In this document: positions 8,011 to 16,105 of the stretch, in pieces | How positions within the stretch are numbered: the stretch's first letter is position 1 | Layout: each line of letters opens with the position of its first letter | Source: Companilactobacillus farciminis KCTC 3681 = DSM 20184 | GTDB taxonomy: Bacteria; Bacillota; Bacilli; Lactobacillales; Lactobacillaceae | Length of the DNA: 64,000 nucleotides | Direction: 5' to 3' | NCBI RefSeq assembly: GCF_002706745.1 | Contig: NZ_CP017702.1 | Location: 496,001 to 560,000, forward strand | Notes under the pieces: generated by a model | The model's input: the letters and a program-made list of their open reading frames with translations, nothing else | The model's database searches: none | What the model was told of the DNA's origin: nothing | Translations under genes and position numbers: made by a program

Positions 8011-9756
8011 ATGAGTACATTAGTCGATATACCAATGCCATCAAGATTTAGAATTGGAGAACTATTTCAAAACAACAACTTCATGGTGCCACTTTATCAG
8101 AGAAATTATGCTTGGCAAAACAGTGAAATCGTTGATTTTTGGGAGGACTTGTTAGATTTAGTTGAAGACAAAAGAAACAGTCACTTTTTTGGCCAAATTG
8201 TAACCTATAAAAACGAATCCGGCAGTCAAGAAATAATCGATGGTCAGCAACGTTTGACGACTAGTACTATTTTCATGGCAGCCATTCGTGATATTGCCCA
8301 AAAGATGTACGATGATAATTTCAAGGGTTCACAAGATGAATCAAACCTAGAGCTTGGCGATTCTTTGCGTGACATCAAACGTGAGGTAAATAAGACTATC
8401 CGTGGTATGAACGGAGAAGAATCGTCCTTAATGGTCCAACAAAATTCTAAGAATCAAGAACAAAACGTTCAAACATTTTTCTTTGCTTTGACACATTCTG
8501 ATATCAAGGTTCGTGATGAAAAGACTAATTCTGAACCTAAGAAAAATATGCAACACGCTTATAAGGATATTACTCAATGGATCAATTCTTATTTGAAGCA
8601 ATATAAACAATTGAATGAGAGAATCGCTAAATTACAATTGATTTTTGAGTCATTTTTCAGCAACTTTTACATCGTTATGATTTCAGCTCCTAGTAGAAAG
8701 GATGCTTTCACTATTTTTGAAACTTTGAATAGTCGTGGTAAAGATTTGATGGCGTCTGATATTATCAAGAATCACTTGATGTCATTGATGGGCGAAGATA
8801 TTCAAGAAGGTAATGAGAAGTGGAACAAACTGACTGAAAAATTGGACAATAACAGCAATCGTATTACTCGTTTCATTAGAACTTACTGGGCTTCGAAGAA
8901 ACGTATCGTGCCTGAATCTAAGCTTTATCGAGAAGTCAGTGCGGAGGTCAACAACCTCAATGAAGCACAAGTCTTCTTGGATGATTTGGATAAATTAGTT
9001 GATTTGTATACTGTTTTGGAATCGCCAACTAGTCCCAAAGCTAATTATGATTTCTTCGCGAATAAACAAGTTACCCAAGGCATCGATATTTTGAATCGTT
9101 TGAACGTTAAATTGTATTATCCAATCGTTATGGCGATGTATTATAACAATTACAGTCAAGATGGAATGTTGAAAGTAATTACGAAGATAACTTCAGTATT
9201 CATTCGTCATCGCACAATTATCAATGATGGTACGAATAAATTAGAGACTGGCTTTTCAGATATTGCTCGTAAGATTTGGAACTTAGAATTGAAGAATATT
9301 GAAGATATCAATTTGGAACTCAATAAGAAACTTTTGCCATCTTCAGAAGCTACTAAGGCTAGTTTTACAGTATTGAAGAAGTCTGGAGGTCAACGTGGCG
9401 CAAAAAAGTGGACGTTGGTCTACCTCTTGTCAGAACTTTATGGAACCGAATATGGGGACTTCGAAGACGGTTATTATAGCAGTGTCTTCAATGATGATGA
9501 CTATCGTCTAGTTCAAATTAGTTTAGATCCAGAAATTGGTGATCATCGTGAATTCGTTGGCAATTGGGTATTGATTGAAAAGAGTTTGAGTAAAAATGAA
9601 TTCAAAAATGAGGCTGAATTAGCTGACAAATTGACTAGATCAAAACTTTCAGGAAATAAAAAACTTGCTCAAGTATTGAACTCAGGCAAGTGGTCAAAAG
9701 AAAATATTATTAAACGCCAAAATAGCTTTGCTGATGATGCAACAGTAATTTGGTAA
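8011..9756 (+). CDS. DUF262 domain protein (GmrSD-like), C-terminal DUF1524-like region degenerate
   Basis: A 581-residue protein. The N-terminal DUF262 part has the family hallmarks VPLYQRNYAW (about residues 25-34) and EIIDGQQRLTTST (about 72-84), then FETLNSRGKDLMASDIIKN near 240. DUF262 is a ParB/Srx-like domain found in type IV restriction enzymes that attack modified phage DNA. The C-terminal part resembles DUF1524 (GNWVLIEKSLSKN and a late W-x8-R helix), but the usual E-H-I histidine of the HNH site is replaced (VQISLDP). It stands alone with its own terminator and lies just behind the TnpB element. The start at 8011 follows AAGGGGAAAG; an ATG at 7987 has no ribosome site. Defence function is inferred. 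Confidence 0.8.
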   Translation: MSTLVDIPMPSRFRIGELFQNNNFMVPLYQRNYAWQNSEIVDFWEDLLDLVEDKRNSHFFGQIVTYKNESGSQEIIDGQQRLTTSTIFMAAIRDIAQKMYDDNFKGSQDESNLELGDSLRDIKREVNKTIRGMNGEESSLMVQQNSKNQEQNVQTFFFALTHSDIKVRDEKTNSEPKKNMQHAYKDITQWINSYLKQYKQLNERIAKLQLIFESFFSNFYIVMISAPSRKDAFTIFETLNSRGKDLMASDIIKNHLMSLMGEDIQEGNEKWNKLTEKLDNNSNRITRFIRTYWASKKRIVPESKLYREVSAEVNNLNEAQVFLDDLDKLVDLYTVLESPTSPKANYDFFANKQVTQGIDILNRLNVKLYYPIVMAMYYNNYSQDGMLKVITKITSVFIRHRTIINDGTNKLETGFSDIARKIWNLELKNIEDINLELNKKLLPSSEATKASFTVLKKSGGQRGAKKWTLVYLLSELYGTEYGDFEDGYYSSVFNDDDYRLVQISLDPEIGDHREFVGNWVLIEKSLSKNEFKNEAELADKLTRSKLSGNKKLAQVLNSGKWSKENIIKRQNSFADDATVIW

Positions 9757-9765
9757 TTCATGGGT

Positions 9766-9791
9766 CTGTAGAGAAATCTACAGGCTTTTTT
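9766..9791 (+). terminator. Terminator of the DUF262 gene
   Basis: CTGTAGA pairs with TCTACAG around a GAAA-type loop, followed by GC and six T residues. Confidence 0.8.
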
Positions 9792-9866
9792 GTTTCAATT
9801 TAAAATACTTGTCGAACCCACAATACCCGATTAAGCTTGATGTGAATTTTCATGTGGAGGTGCGCT

Positions 9867-10421
9867 ATGAATTCGAAAACATTATCCAAAGAAAAAATTA
9901 TCAAAGCTGCAATTGAACTGATCAATAATCAAGAAAATTTAACGTTTACTAAATTGAGTCGCAAATTAGGCACTAGGTCGCAGGCTCTTTATAATTATTT
10001 TCCAGATGTAATGGCCGTAAAAATTAGTGTAGCAGTTAGTTTTTATCAAGATTTAGCCGTTCGTTTGAAGGCTGACTTATTGGGCTTATCTGGAAAACAA
10101 GCCATCGTGACTTTTTGCAATGTTGGGGTGGAATATGCTTTGAGCAAGTATCGTATTACGCAACAAGTTATTAGTCTACCGGCAGGACAACTTGATAATC
10201 AAGAATTGGAACAAAATGCTTTAGAAATTCAAATGATTGTCTTAGGCCTAATTAAGAGAATTGAAATTGATCCAAAAAGGCAATTAGTTTTGGCTAGGAT
10301 GTTGGTTAACTTAATTATTGGGGAAATCGTTCATGTTGGCAATCATCGTTTTAATAACAAATTGATTTCTCCACGAGATAGTTTTGAAGTGATGTTGAAG
10401 TTAATCCTTGAAGGATACTAA
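9867..10421 (+). CDS. TetR/AcrR-family transcriptional regulator
   Basis: A 184-residue protein. Residues about 8-55 form a TetR-type helix-turn-helix (KEKIIKAAIELINNQENLTFTKLS, then LGTRSQALYNYFPD, the recognition helix with the usual LYNYF). The C-terminal ligand-binding domain (about 60-184) has a WHG-domain feel, but no ligand can be named. The start is chosen at the ATG preceded by GGAGGTG; an ATG 15 nt upstream overlaps that site. It is monocistronic. The regulated gene is not obvious; the DUF262 gene upstream points the same way and ends in its own terminator. Confidence 0.85.
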   Translation: MNSKTLSKEKIIKAAIELINNQENLTFTKLSRKLGTRSQALYNYFPDVMAVKISVAVSFYQDLAVRLKADLLGLSGKQAIVTFCNVGVEYALSKYRITQQVISLPAGQLDNQELEQNALEIQMIVLGLIKRIEIDPKRQLVLARMLVNLIIGEIVHVGNHRFNNKLISPRDSFEVMLKLILEGY

Positions 10422-10422
10422 A

Positions 10423-10445
10423 AAAGCCACCAATGACAAGGTGAC
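10423..10445 (-). terminator. Terminator of the matrixin operon
   Basis: On the minus strand GTCACC pairs with GGTGGC around an 8-nt loop, followed by TTTTTT. It begins at the stop codon of the metalloprotease gene. Confidence 0.7.
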
Positions 10446-11138
10446 TTACTTGTCGTAAATACTACGTAATCCATTTAAATCGGCCTCAGATAATTGATAG
10501 ACACCTTGATCGACAGGATACATAACTGAATTGGTGTAAGAACTGTGAGCTAAGCCCAAAGCGTGACCCAATTCATGCATAGCAACGGATTTCTTGACTG
10601 ACAAAGTTGGATAGGTCAGATTCAATCCCGCTCGACTAGTGTTGATAGCATAGTCGTTTAATTGTAGAGCAGAAGGTCCACCATTTCCTAATTCAACTGA
10701 ACTAGACATGACATTCTCGATTTTTTTATGGTAAACGAAGAAAGTCACACTGTTTTGATCAGAATCGGCTTTGCCCGGAACTAGATTGACGATGCCAGTT
10801 TTGTTGTATTGTTCTACGGCATATTCAAATACTTGACGTGCTGATTGGGGAACATTGTCTTTGAAGTGGTAATAGTAAGTTTTGGCAGTCGTCATACCTT
10901 GAAGCGGTTCTTCAGTAGGAGTAGTAGCTTTGCCAACTTGTTTTTCAGTAGTAGTCTCTCTTTGACCGGATAATTTTTTCTCGATATTAGCTTTAATTAA
11001 ATAAACGTATGGTTGGATTTGGTTGTTCGCTGATTGAAGTTCACTTTTAACTTGCGGAACAATCTGGGGCTTGATTTGAACGACAGCAAAAATACCAGCC
11101 AAAACAATCAACCAAGCAATCCATGAATTTTTCCTCAT
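10446..11138 (-). CDS. Membrane-anchored matrixin (M10A) metalloprotease
   Basis: A 230-residue protein. Residues 7-22 form an uncleaved signal anchor; a basic/polar linker follows to about residue 85; the catalytic domain occupies about 86-230. The metzincin zinc motif is complete, HELGHALGLAH with His188, Glu189, His192 and His198, and the Met-turn is SVMYP with Met206. It should be a zinc endopeptidase on the outer face of the membrane. It is the last gene of the minus-strand operon with the EAL, PgaD-like and glycosyltransferase genes (70 bp after the glycosyltransferase), suggesting a role in maturing or releasing surface material. No propeptide cysteine switch was seen. The ribosome site is AAGGAG. 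Confidence 0.85.
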   Translation of the reverse strand: MRKNSWIAWLIVLAGIFAVVQIKPQIVPQVKSELQSANNQIQPYVYLIKANIEKKLSGQRETTTEKQVGKATTPTEEPLQGMTTAKTYYYHFKDNVPQSARQVFEYAVEQYNKTGIVNLVPGKADSDQNSVTFFVYHKKIENVMSSSVELGNGGPSALQLNDYAINTSRAGLNLTYPTLSVKKSVAMHELGHALGLAHSSYTNSVMYPVDQGVYQLSEADLNGLRSIYDK

Positions 11139-11208
11139 TGTTTCTCCTTAAAATTCATTCTGTGTCTACTTATGATAGTTTTTTAGCTATCAAAAGTCCA
11201 CTATTAGC

Positions 11209-12537
11209 TTACTTATTGTTCTGCAGAGAACTACGTTTAGGACTAGTCCAAGTTCCTGAACCGAAACCTAGAATCGTTTTGACAGCGGGGATGAAAGTCA
11301 TCACAACAGTAATCGGATTGATTATCCAGTAAAATAGCATATACAGAGGAGCAAAGAAGGCATATTTGAGTTTGGCACCGTGGTGATCGAGTAGTAAAGC
11401 CGTGAATAATTGGAAACAGCCGGCAATCAATTCGAAAGTGACGAAAATAAACGATATGACAAAGGCATGGAAGATTCGTTCAAAATCACCTTGGAAGAAG
11501 AACCAGAGCATCGTTATAAAGAATATAACGGAGGTGATAACGAAGAAGAATGACCAAATGATCGAAAGAGATGAATCGATAAACATCGACATTTGATAGC
11601 GACGTTTGATGGGATGGAAGAGGAATTTTTTCAAATTAGTCAGCCAAACTTCAGTCCCACCTTGAGCCCAGCGCTTACGTTGTTTGTATAGTTGGGAGAT
11701 TGATTCAGGTACATTCATGTGAAAGACGATGTTCGGAGCAAACCTTGGAACTGCCCCAATTGTCTGATGATCCCAAGCAATACTAATATCTTCAGTGGCC
11801 CGATCTTGTCGAAAGCCACCCACGTCAATCAAGAAATCCTTCTTATACAAAGTATTGGCACCACTGTAGGCGTACATGGAATCATTGATAGAAGTTTGGC
11901 TACGTTTAATAGTTCCAACAATACTGGAAAATTCAACGGTTTGAGATTTTCCAAGCATCGTACTGCGATTTTGCACGTCCATATTGGCAGTGACAGCGGA
12001 AGTATTCATATCACGGTTGTGGATAAAGAAGTTCATGTATTTCATCAAAGCATCGGGTTCAGGAATCGTGTCAGCATCGTTACTCAAAATGTATTCACCT
12101 TTAGCAAAGTGCATACCGATGTTGAAGGCGTGCGCTTTACCTTTGTTTTTAACAATATTGATGACTCGTAATTTTGGATAAGTTAGTTGTAGACGTTCGA
12201 GAATTTCTTGAGTCGTATCTGTCGAACCATCATTAGTGACGAGGACCTCAAAATTTTGATAATTCAGTTCATTAAATAGGTAAGTAATAGTTTCTTTTAT
12301 AACCACTTCTTCGTTGTGAGCTGGTATCATAATAGTGATCATCGGCTGTTTATTTGGCGGAATATTTTCCCAGTTGTCGTCGTACTTGTTCTTCTTTAAG
12401 AAACGATAGCATAACGCTCCACTGAACCAAAAGAATGAGCCGATGATAGGATATAGACATAGAATCAACAGGCAAATATTGATAATCGTGCCTAAAGTAG
12501 TTGAGCCAGCAATGTGGTCAATAAATATATTTTTCAT
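11209..12537 (-). CDS. Processive family-2 glycosyltransferase (PgaC/IcaA-like polysaccharide synthase)
   Basis: A 442-residue membrane protein. Two N-terminal membrane segments lie at about residues 12-48, then a cytosolic GT-A domain with TNDGSTD (Asp103), the SNDADTIP nucleotide-sugar motif (Asp154, Asp156), RATEDIS (TED at 248-250) and the processive-synthase QRKRW motif (Gln286 to Trp290). Four C-terminal membrane segments follow. This set of motifs is that of poly-N-acetylglucosamine, cellulose and hyaluronan synthases, so it should polymerise and export a beta-linked glycan. The 9-bp gap to the PgaD-like gene and the EAL gene beyond it indicate c-di-GMP-linked control. The sugar is not determinable by eye. 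Confidence 0.85.
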   Translation of the reverse strand: MKNIFIDHIAGSTTLGTIINICLLILCLYPIIGSFFWFSGALCYRFLKKNKYDDNWENIPPNKQPMITIMIPAHNEEVVIKETITYLFNELNYQNFEVLVTNDGSTDTTQEILERLQLTYPKLRVINIVKNKGKAHAFNIGMHFAKGEYILSNDADTIPEPDALMKYMNFFIHNRDMNTSAVTANMDVQNRSTMLGKSQTVEFSSIVGTIKRSQTSINDSMYAYSGANTLYKKDFLIDVGGFRQDRATEDISIAWDHQTIGAVPRFAPNIVFHMNVPESISQLYKQRKRWAQGGTEVWLTNLKKFLFHPIKRRYQMSMFIDSSLSIIWSFFFVITSVIFFITMLWFFFQGDFERIFHAFVISFIFVTFELIAGCFQLFTALLLDHHGAKLKYAFFAPLYMLFYWIINPITVVMTFIPAVKTILGFGSGTWTSPKRSSLQNNK

Positions 12538-12546
12538 CTTTTTCTC

Positions 12547-13059
12547 CTAATCGACATCATCGAGATCTTTTTTGGCATAGAGCTCTTGGATTTGATGTGT
12601 TTCTAAATTCTGTTCTGGTTTAACTGTATAGCTACGGACGTTTTCACGAAATTCTTTTGGTCCGAAACGTTTGTCGATAAAATCATCAATTGTCTTCTTA
12701 CGTTCTTTTTGATTGATAGGGTTAAAAGTTGGCCACTGTTCAACGATTCGGTCACGTTTGCGATTTTGAATGATAGTCATGCTGACAGCAAATATCAGAG
12801 TCATGACCCAGGCAAAAATCAAAATGATACCAATAAATTTGATTTCGTAAATTCCTTCGTGATAAGCCCACAAATGTGGTACTCGTGGGTCAAAACTAGC
12901 CCAAAAGGCTAAGACCGTTATAACGATTGGAATGATAACTGCCAGCCAACCGATGGTAGCAATCAAGACTTGGCGAATCTTTAATAACCAGTGACCCGAT
13001 TCAAAGAATTTATCCGTATAAAGCTGTTGTTTATCTTTTTGCTGTTTATCTGTTTCCAT
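12547..13059 (-). CDS. PgaD-like small membrane protein
   Basis: A 170-residue protein with two membrane helices (about residues 28-52 and 74-98) followed by a basic cytosolic tail rich in R, K, E and D. Size, topology and position immediately before a PgaC-type synthase match PgaD, the small partner that in E. coli forms the c-di-GMP-activated PNAG synthase with PgaC. Its stop overlaps nothing downstream, but its start lies within the last 14 bp of the EAL gene, so the two are translationally coupled. Sequence similarity to PgaD is weak by eye; the assignment rests on topology and context. Confidence 0.6.
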   Translation of the reverse strand: METDKQQKDKQQLYTDKFFESGHWLLKIRQVLIATIGWLAVIIPIVITVLAFWASFDPRVPHLWAYHEGIYEIKFIGIILIFAWVMTLIFAVSMTIIQNRKRDRIVEQWPTFNPINQKERKKTIDDFIDKRFGPKEFRENVRSYTVKPEQNLETHQIQELYAKKDLDDVD

Positions 13060-13876
13060 GTTCTTCTTCCTGCTTAGTTTTGATTGGATTTACGGGATGA
13101 CCGAAAAGATAGCCTTGACGAGTAGGGATGTTCAACTGTTCAGCTAAAGCCTCGTCTTCTTCGTTTTCAATTCCCATCAAAACTAAATTGATGTTGTGTT
13201 CTTTAGAAATACGATTCCAAGATTGTAGATTGAGATCAAGCCAAACACTAGGGTCATCTTTGCGAAAACTCCTCATTGAACATTTGATATTGTCGACAAA
13301 AGGCAACATCCACTCAATTGCTTTTAGATTAGCCATTTCTGAACCAACGTTGTCGATACTGAATTGCATATTGTAGTTTCTAGCTTCACGAATACGTTCT
13401 TCAAAGAGATGTTTCTTGTGAAACTTTTTGATGTTTCCCGGCGAAAACTCAATCGACAACTTCATCGGTTCAATTTTTGAAATGGCCCAGCGAACGAAGT
13501 ATTGGAAGTCACGGCTGATGATCTGATTGTATTCTAAGTTGATTGATAAAACGTAAGGTTCAGTCGGTAAAGCTTTGAAAGTATCTTCTAATAAAAAGAC
13601 CACCCGTTGTAACGGCAATGAATCTAGTTGCTTTGGTAAAGTCCAAGAGTTGTCTGGCTGTTGTTGCCGCAAGAGACATTCATAGCCAACTGTTTTATCG
13701 TGATAGTCCACTTGACGCTGAATGAAGTAGCGCAAATGGAAATTTTTATTTTCTAGATAATTATTATTGGTTTTTCGAGACCGCCAATAAAAAATGGCTA
13801 TCGTTATACCAAAGACAATAATTGTCGCGATAACTAGCCACAGTAAGGTTAACTCAAATTCTAAAAAGCTCATCAT
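13046..13876 (-). CDS. Membrane-anchored degenerate EAL-domain protein (putative c-di-GMP receptor)
   Basis: About 276 residues: one N-terminal membrane helix (about 10-32), then an EAL domain. Recognisable motifs are GYECLLR (EAL position), SINLEYN, LSIEFSP, FSIDNVGSE (DDFGTG position), NIKCSM, LVLMGIENEED (AEGVE position) and RQGYLFG. The second Asp of DDFG is Asn and the first Glu of AEGVE is Met, both residues needed for metal binding and hydrolysis in active phosphodiesterases. It is therefore more likely to bind c-di-GMP than to degrade it. It is the first gene of the synthase operon. Two adjacent ATGs follow GTGGGTGTAT; I chose the first. An upstream ATG at 13888 has no ribosome site. 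Confidence 0.75.
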   Translation of the reverse strand: MMSFLEFELTLLWLVIATIIVFGITIAIFYWRSRKTNNNYLENKNFHLRYFIQRQVDYHDKTVGYECLLRQQQPDNSWTLPKQLDSLPLQRVVFLLEDTFKALPTEPYVLSINLEYNQIISRDFQYFVRWAISKIEPMKLSIEFSPGNIKKFHKKHLFEERIREARNYNMQFSIDNVGSEMANLKAIEWMLPFVDNIKCSMRSFRKDDPSVWLDLNLQSWNRISKEHNINLVLMGIENEEDEALAEQLNIPTRQGYLFGHPVNPIKTKQEEEHGNR

Positions 13877-14050
13877 ATACACCCACATGTAATTTTATAA
13901 ATCTAATTATAACCCACGGTGATAGTATAAATCGTATTCATTTAATATGAAAAATTACTTGATATTTTAGTTAAAACAAATATTTGATAGCAATTATTCA
14001 GCAATCATTCTCAAAAAAATTAGTTAAATAGAAATTTGTTCGAATAAATA

Positions 14051-14079
14051 TTGACGAGCAACATGTTTGAACATATAAT
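14051..14079 (+). promoter_or_regulatory. Sigma-A promoter of the beta-glucoside PTS
   Basis: TTGACG (14051-14056), a 17-nt spacer and a consensus TATAAT (14074-14079) precede the PTS gene. Confidence 0.75.
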
Positions 14080-14093
14080 GTAAGCGTAAACAA
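14078..14093 (+). promoter_or_regulatory. cre site (CcpA operator)
   Basis: ATGTAAGCGTAAACAA fits the Gram-positive cre consensus WTGNNARCGNWWWCAW at every position. It overlaps the end of the -10 box and the transcription start, the placement used for glucose repression. Confidence 0.75.
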
Positions 14094-14123
14094 AGTAGTT
14101 ATTTCAAAAAAGGGATGAACGTT

Positions 14124-16088
14124 ATGAACAAGCAAGCACTGATTTCTATCACAGCACCAGCCAGTGGGAAACTTCTAACGCTGTCAAAAGTACCCGATCC
14201 GGTCTTTTCACAAGGGTTGATGGGACAAGGATTCGCGATTGAACCTAATTCTTCAGATATCGTCGCACCAGTATCAGGGACGGTAACTTTGGTTTCAGAT
14301 ACGAAGCATGCTTTTGGTATCAAGACAAATGATGGGGCAGATATCTTAGTACATTTGGGTATCGATACCGTGGAATTGAAGGGCGCACCATTTGAAGTCT
14401 TGATTAAGCAAGGGGATATTGTGACTAGCGGCCAATCAGTCGTTAAGATGAATCTGAAGATGATTCAAGATGCTGGCAAAAGTACCACGGTGATTTTAGC
14501 AGTAACTAATAGTAATGATATTTTAAATGATTTAATGATTACAGGAACATCGGAAGTAAAAGGTGGTCAGATTGTTGCTGTAATGAATGTCAAAGAAACT
14601 GAGAACCAAACTACCACAAAATCAGGCAATAAATACGATCAGTTGGCAACCGAAATCATCAAAAATGTTGGTGGGGCAGAAAACATCAATAGTTTGATCC
14701 ACTGTATTACTCGATTACGTTTTTACTTAAAGGATGAATCTAAGGCTAATACAGCAGTTATCGAGAATCTCGATGGTGTTATCACAGTTGCCAAAGCCGG
14801 TGGACAATATCAAGTCGTCATCGGTCAAGCGGTCGTAGATGTTTATGACGCTGTTATTAAACAAATTGGACCAGGTTTTACTAACGATGCCGCTACTGCT
14901 GAAGCTGTGGCACAGACAACTAAGGATGCCAAGAAGGTACATGGAGTTTGGCCAAATGTAAAACAAGGCGTAAATAATTTTATCGGTGTTTTGACCGCTT
15001 CAATGATTCCAATTATTGGTATCTTAGCAGGTTCAGGTATTTTAAAGGGAATCTTAGCAGCTTTAACAGGTTTCAAAGTTTTATCAGCAACTAGTGGTAC
15101 TTACGTAATTTTAAATGCGGTCGGTGATGCAACATTCTACTTCTTGCCAGTCGTTTTAGGATTTACAGCTGCTAAAAAATTAGGCTCTGATCCAATCGTG
15201 TTGGGAATTGTCGGTGGGATTTTAATTTATCCACAGATTGTTACTTTAGCTGGTAAAGCTAGTACAGCCAGTACTAATTTCTTAGGTGTACCGACAACTT
15301 TAGTATCTTATGTTTCTTCAGTCTTTCCAATCATCGTAGCTGCCTGGTTGGGTAAATATGTCGAAAAGTTTTTGAAGAAAATAATTCCAACTTATTTGAG
15401 AAGTGTCTTCGTACCAATTTTAGAAGCTTTAATTTTGAGTTTAGTAATCTTTATCGGTGTAGGACCAATCGTTACCGTTATTAGTAAAGGTTTGTCTGCT
15501 GGTTTAGTTTCAATTTATAACTTCAGTCCAGCCTTATCTGGTTTGATTCTTGGTGGACTTTATCAAACGATGGTTATCTTTGGACTTCATTGGGGATTAA
15601 TTCCAATCGTTATCAACGATATCGCTACTAATGGTCACAGTTATATCAATTCAATTCTTTCCATAACGATGGTTGCTCAAGGTGGCGCTGTTCTAGCAGT
15701 TTTTTTGAAGACTAAGAACAAGAAGTTGAAGGAAATGTCTTTAGCAGCAGCTATTTCGGCCTTTTGTGGCGTTACAGAACCAGCACTTTATGGTGTTAAC
15801 TTGAAATATAAGCGAGTATTCGTTGTTGCAAGTATCGCCAGTGCTATCGGTGGTGCTTTGACTGGATTCTTGAGAGTTGATAATTATGCCTTATCAGGTG
15901 CCTTGATTGGATTCCCAGCTTTCATCACACCAGGAGTTGGTATCGGCAGCAATTTCTATGGATATTTAATTTCACACTACGCAACATTGTTAATTTCCGT
16001 TGTACTTGTCTATCTATTTGGCTATACTGATAAAATGCTGGCAAAAAGAAATGACCCAATGAACGTAGAAAACGTCAAAGTGGCATAG
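14124..16088 (+). CDS. PTS beta-glucoside-type transporter, EIIABC in order A-B-C
   Basis: A 654-residue three-domain permease. EIIA (residues 1-155, glucose-family) has the phospho-acceptor His77 in ILVHLGIDT and the accessory His62. EIIB (about 165-245) has the phospho-acceptor Cys194 in LIHCITRLRF. EIIC (about 265-645) has about ten membrane helices and the GVTEPALYGVNLKY motif of beta-glucoside transporters. It should take up and phosphorylate an aryl-beta-glucoside or beta-diglucoside using phosphoenolpyruvate via HPr. A-B-C order is less common than B-C-A. The start follows AAAGGGATG; an ATG 9 nt upstream lies inside that site. It is in an operon with the esterase downstream, under a cre-controlled promoter. 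Confidence 0.87.
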   Translation: MNKQALISITAPASGKLLTLSKVPDPVFSQGLMGQGFAIEPNSSDIVAPVSGTVTLVSDTKHAFGIKTNDGADILVHLGIDTVELKGAPFEVLIKQGDIVTSGQSVVKMNLKMIQDAGKSTTVILAVTNSNDILNDLMITGTSEVKGGQIVAVMNVKETENQTTTKSGNKYDQLATEIIKNVGGAENINSLIHCITRLRFYLKDESKANTAVIENLDGVITVAKAGGQYQVVIGQAVVDVYDAVIKQIGPGFTNDAATAEAVAQTTKDAKKVHGVWPNVKQGVNNFIGVLTASMIPIIGILAGSGILKGILAALTGFKVLSATSGTYVILNAVGDATFYFLPVVLGFTAAKKLGSDPIVLGIVGGILIYPQIVTLAGKASTASTNFLGVPTTLVSYVSSVFPIIVAAWLGKYVEKFLKKIIPTYLRSVFVPILEALILSLVIFIGVGPIVTVISKGLSAGLVSIYNFSPALSGLILGGLYQTMVIFGLHWGLIPIVINDIATNGHSYINSILSITMVAQGGAVLAVFLKTKNKKLKEMSLAAAISAFCGVTEPALYGVNLKYKRVFVVASIASAIGGALTGFLRVDNYALSGALIGFPAFITPGVGIGSNFYGYLISHYATLLISVVLVYLFGYTDKMLAKRNDPMNVENVKVA

Positions 16089-16105
16089 CAAGGGAGATTA
16101 TAAGA

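Noticed and set aside
11719-12171. 150-codon plus-strand frame inside the GT2 gene
   Set aside because: Shadow of a gene with full catalytic motifs on the other strand.
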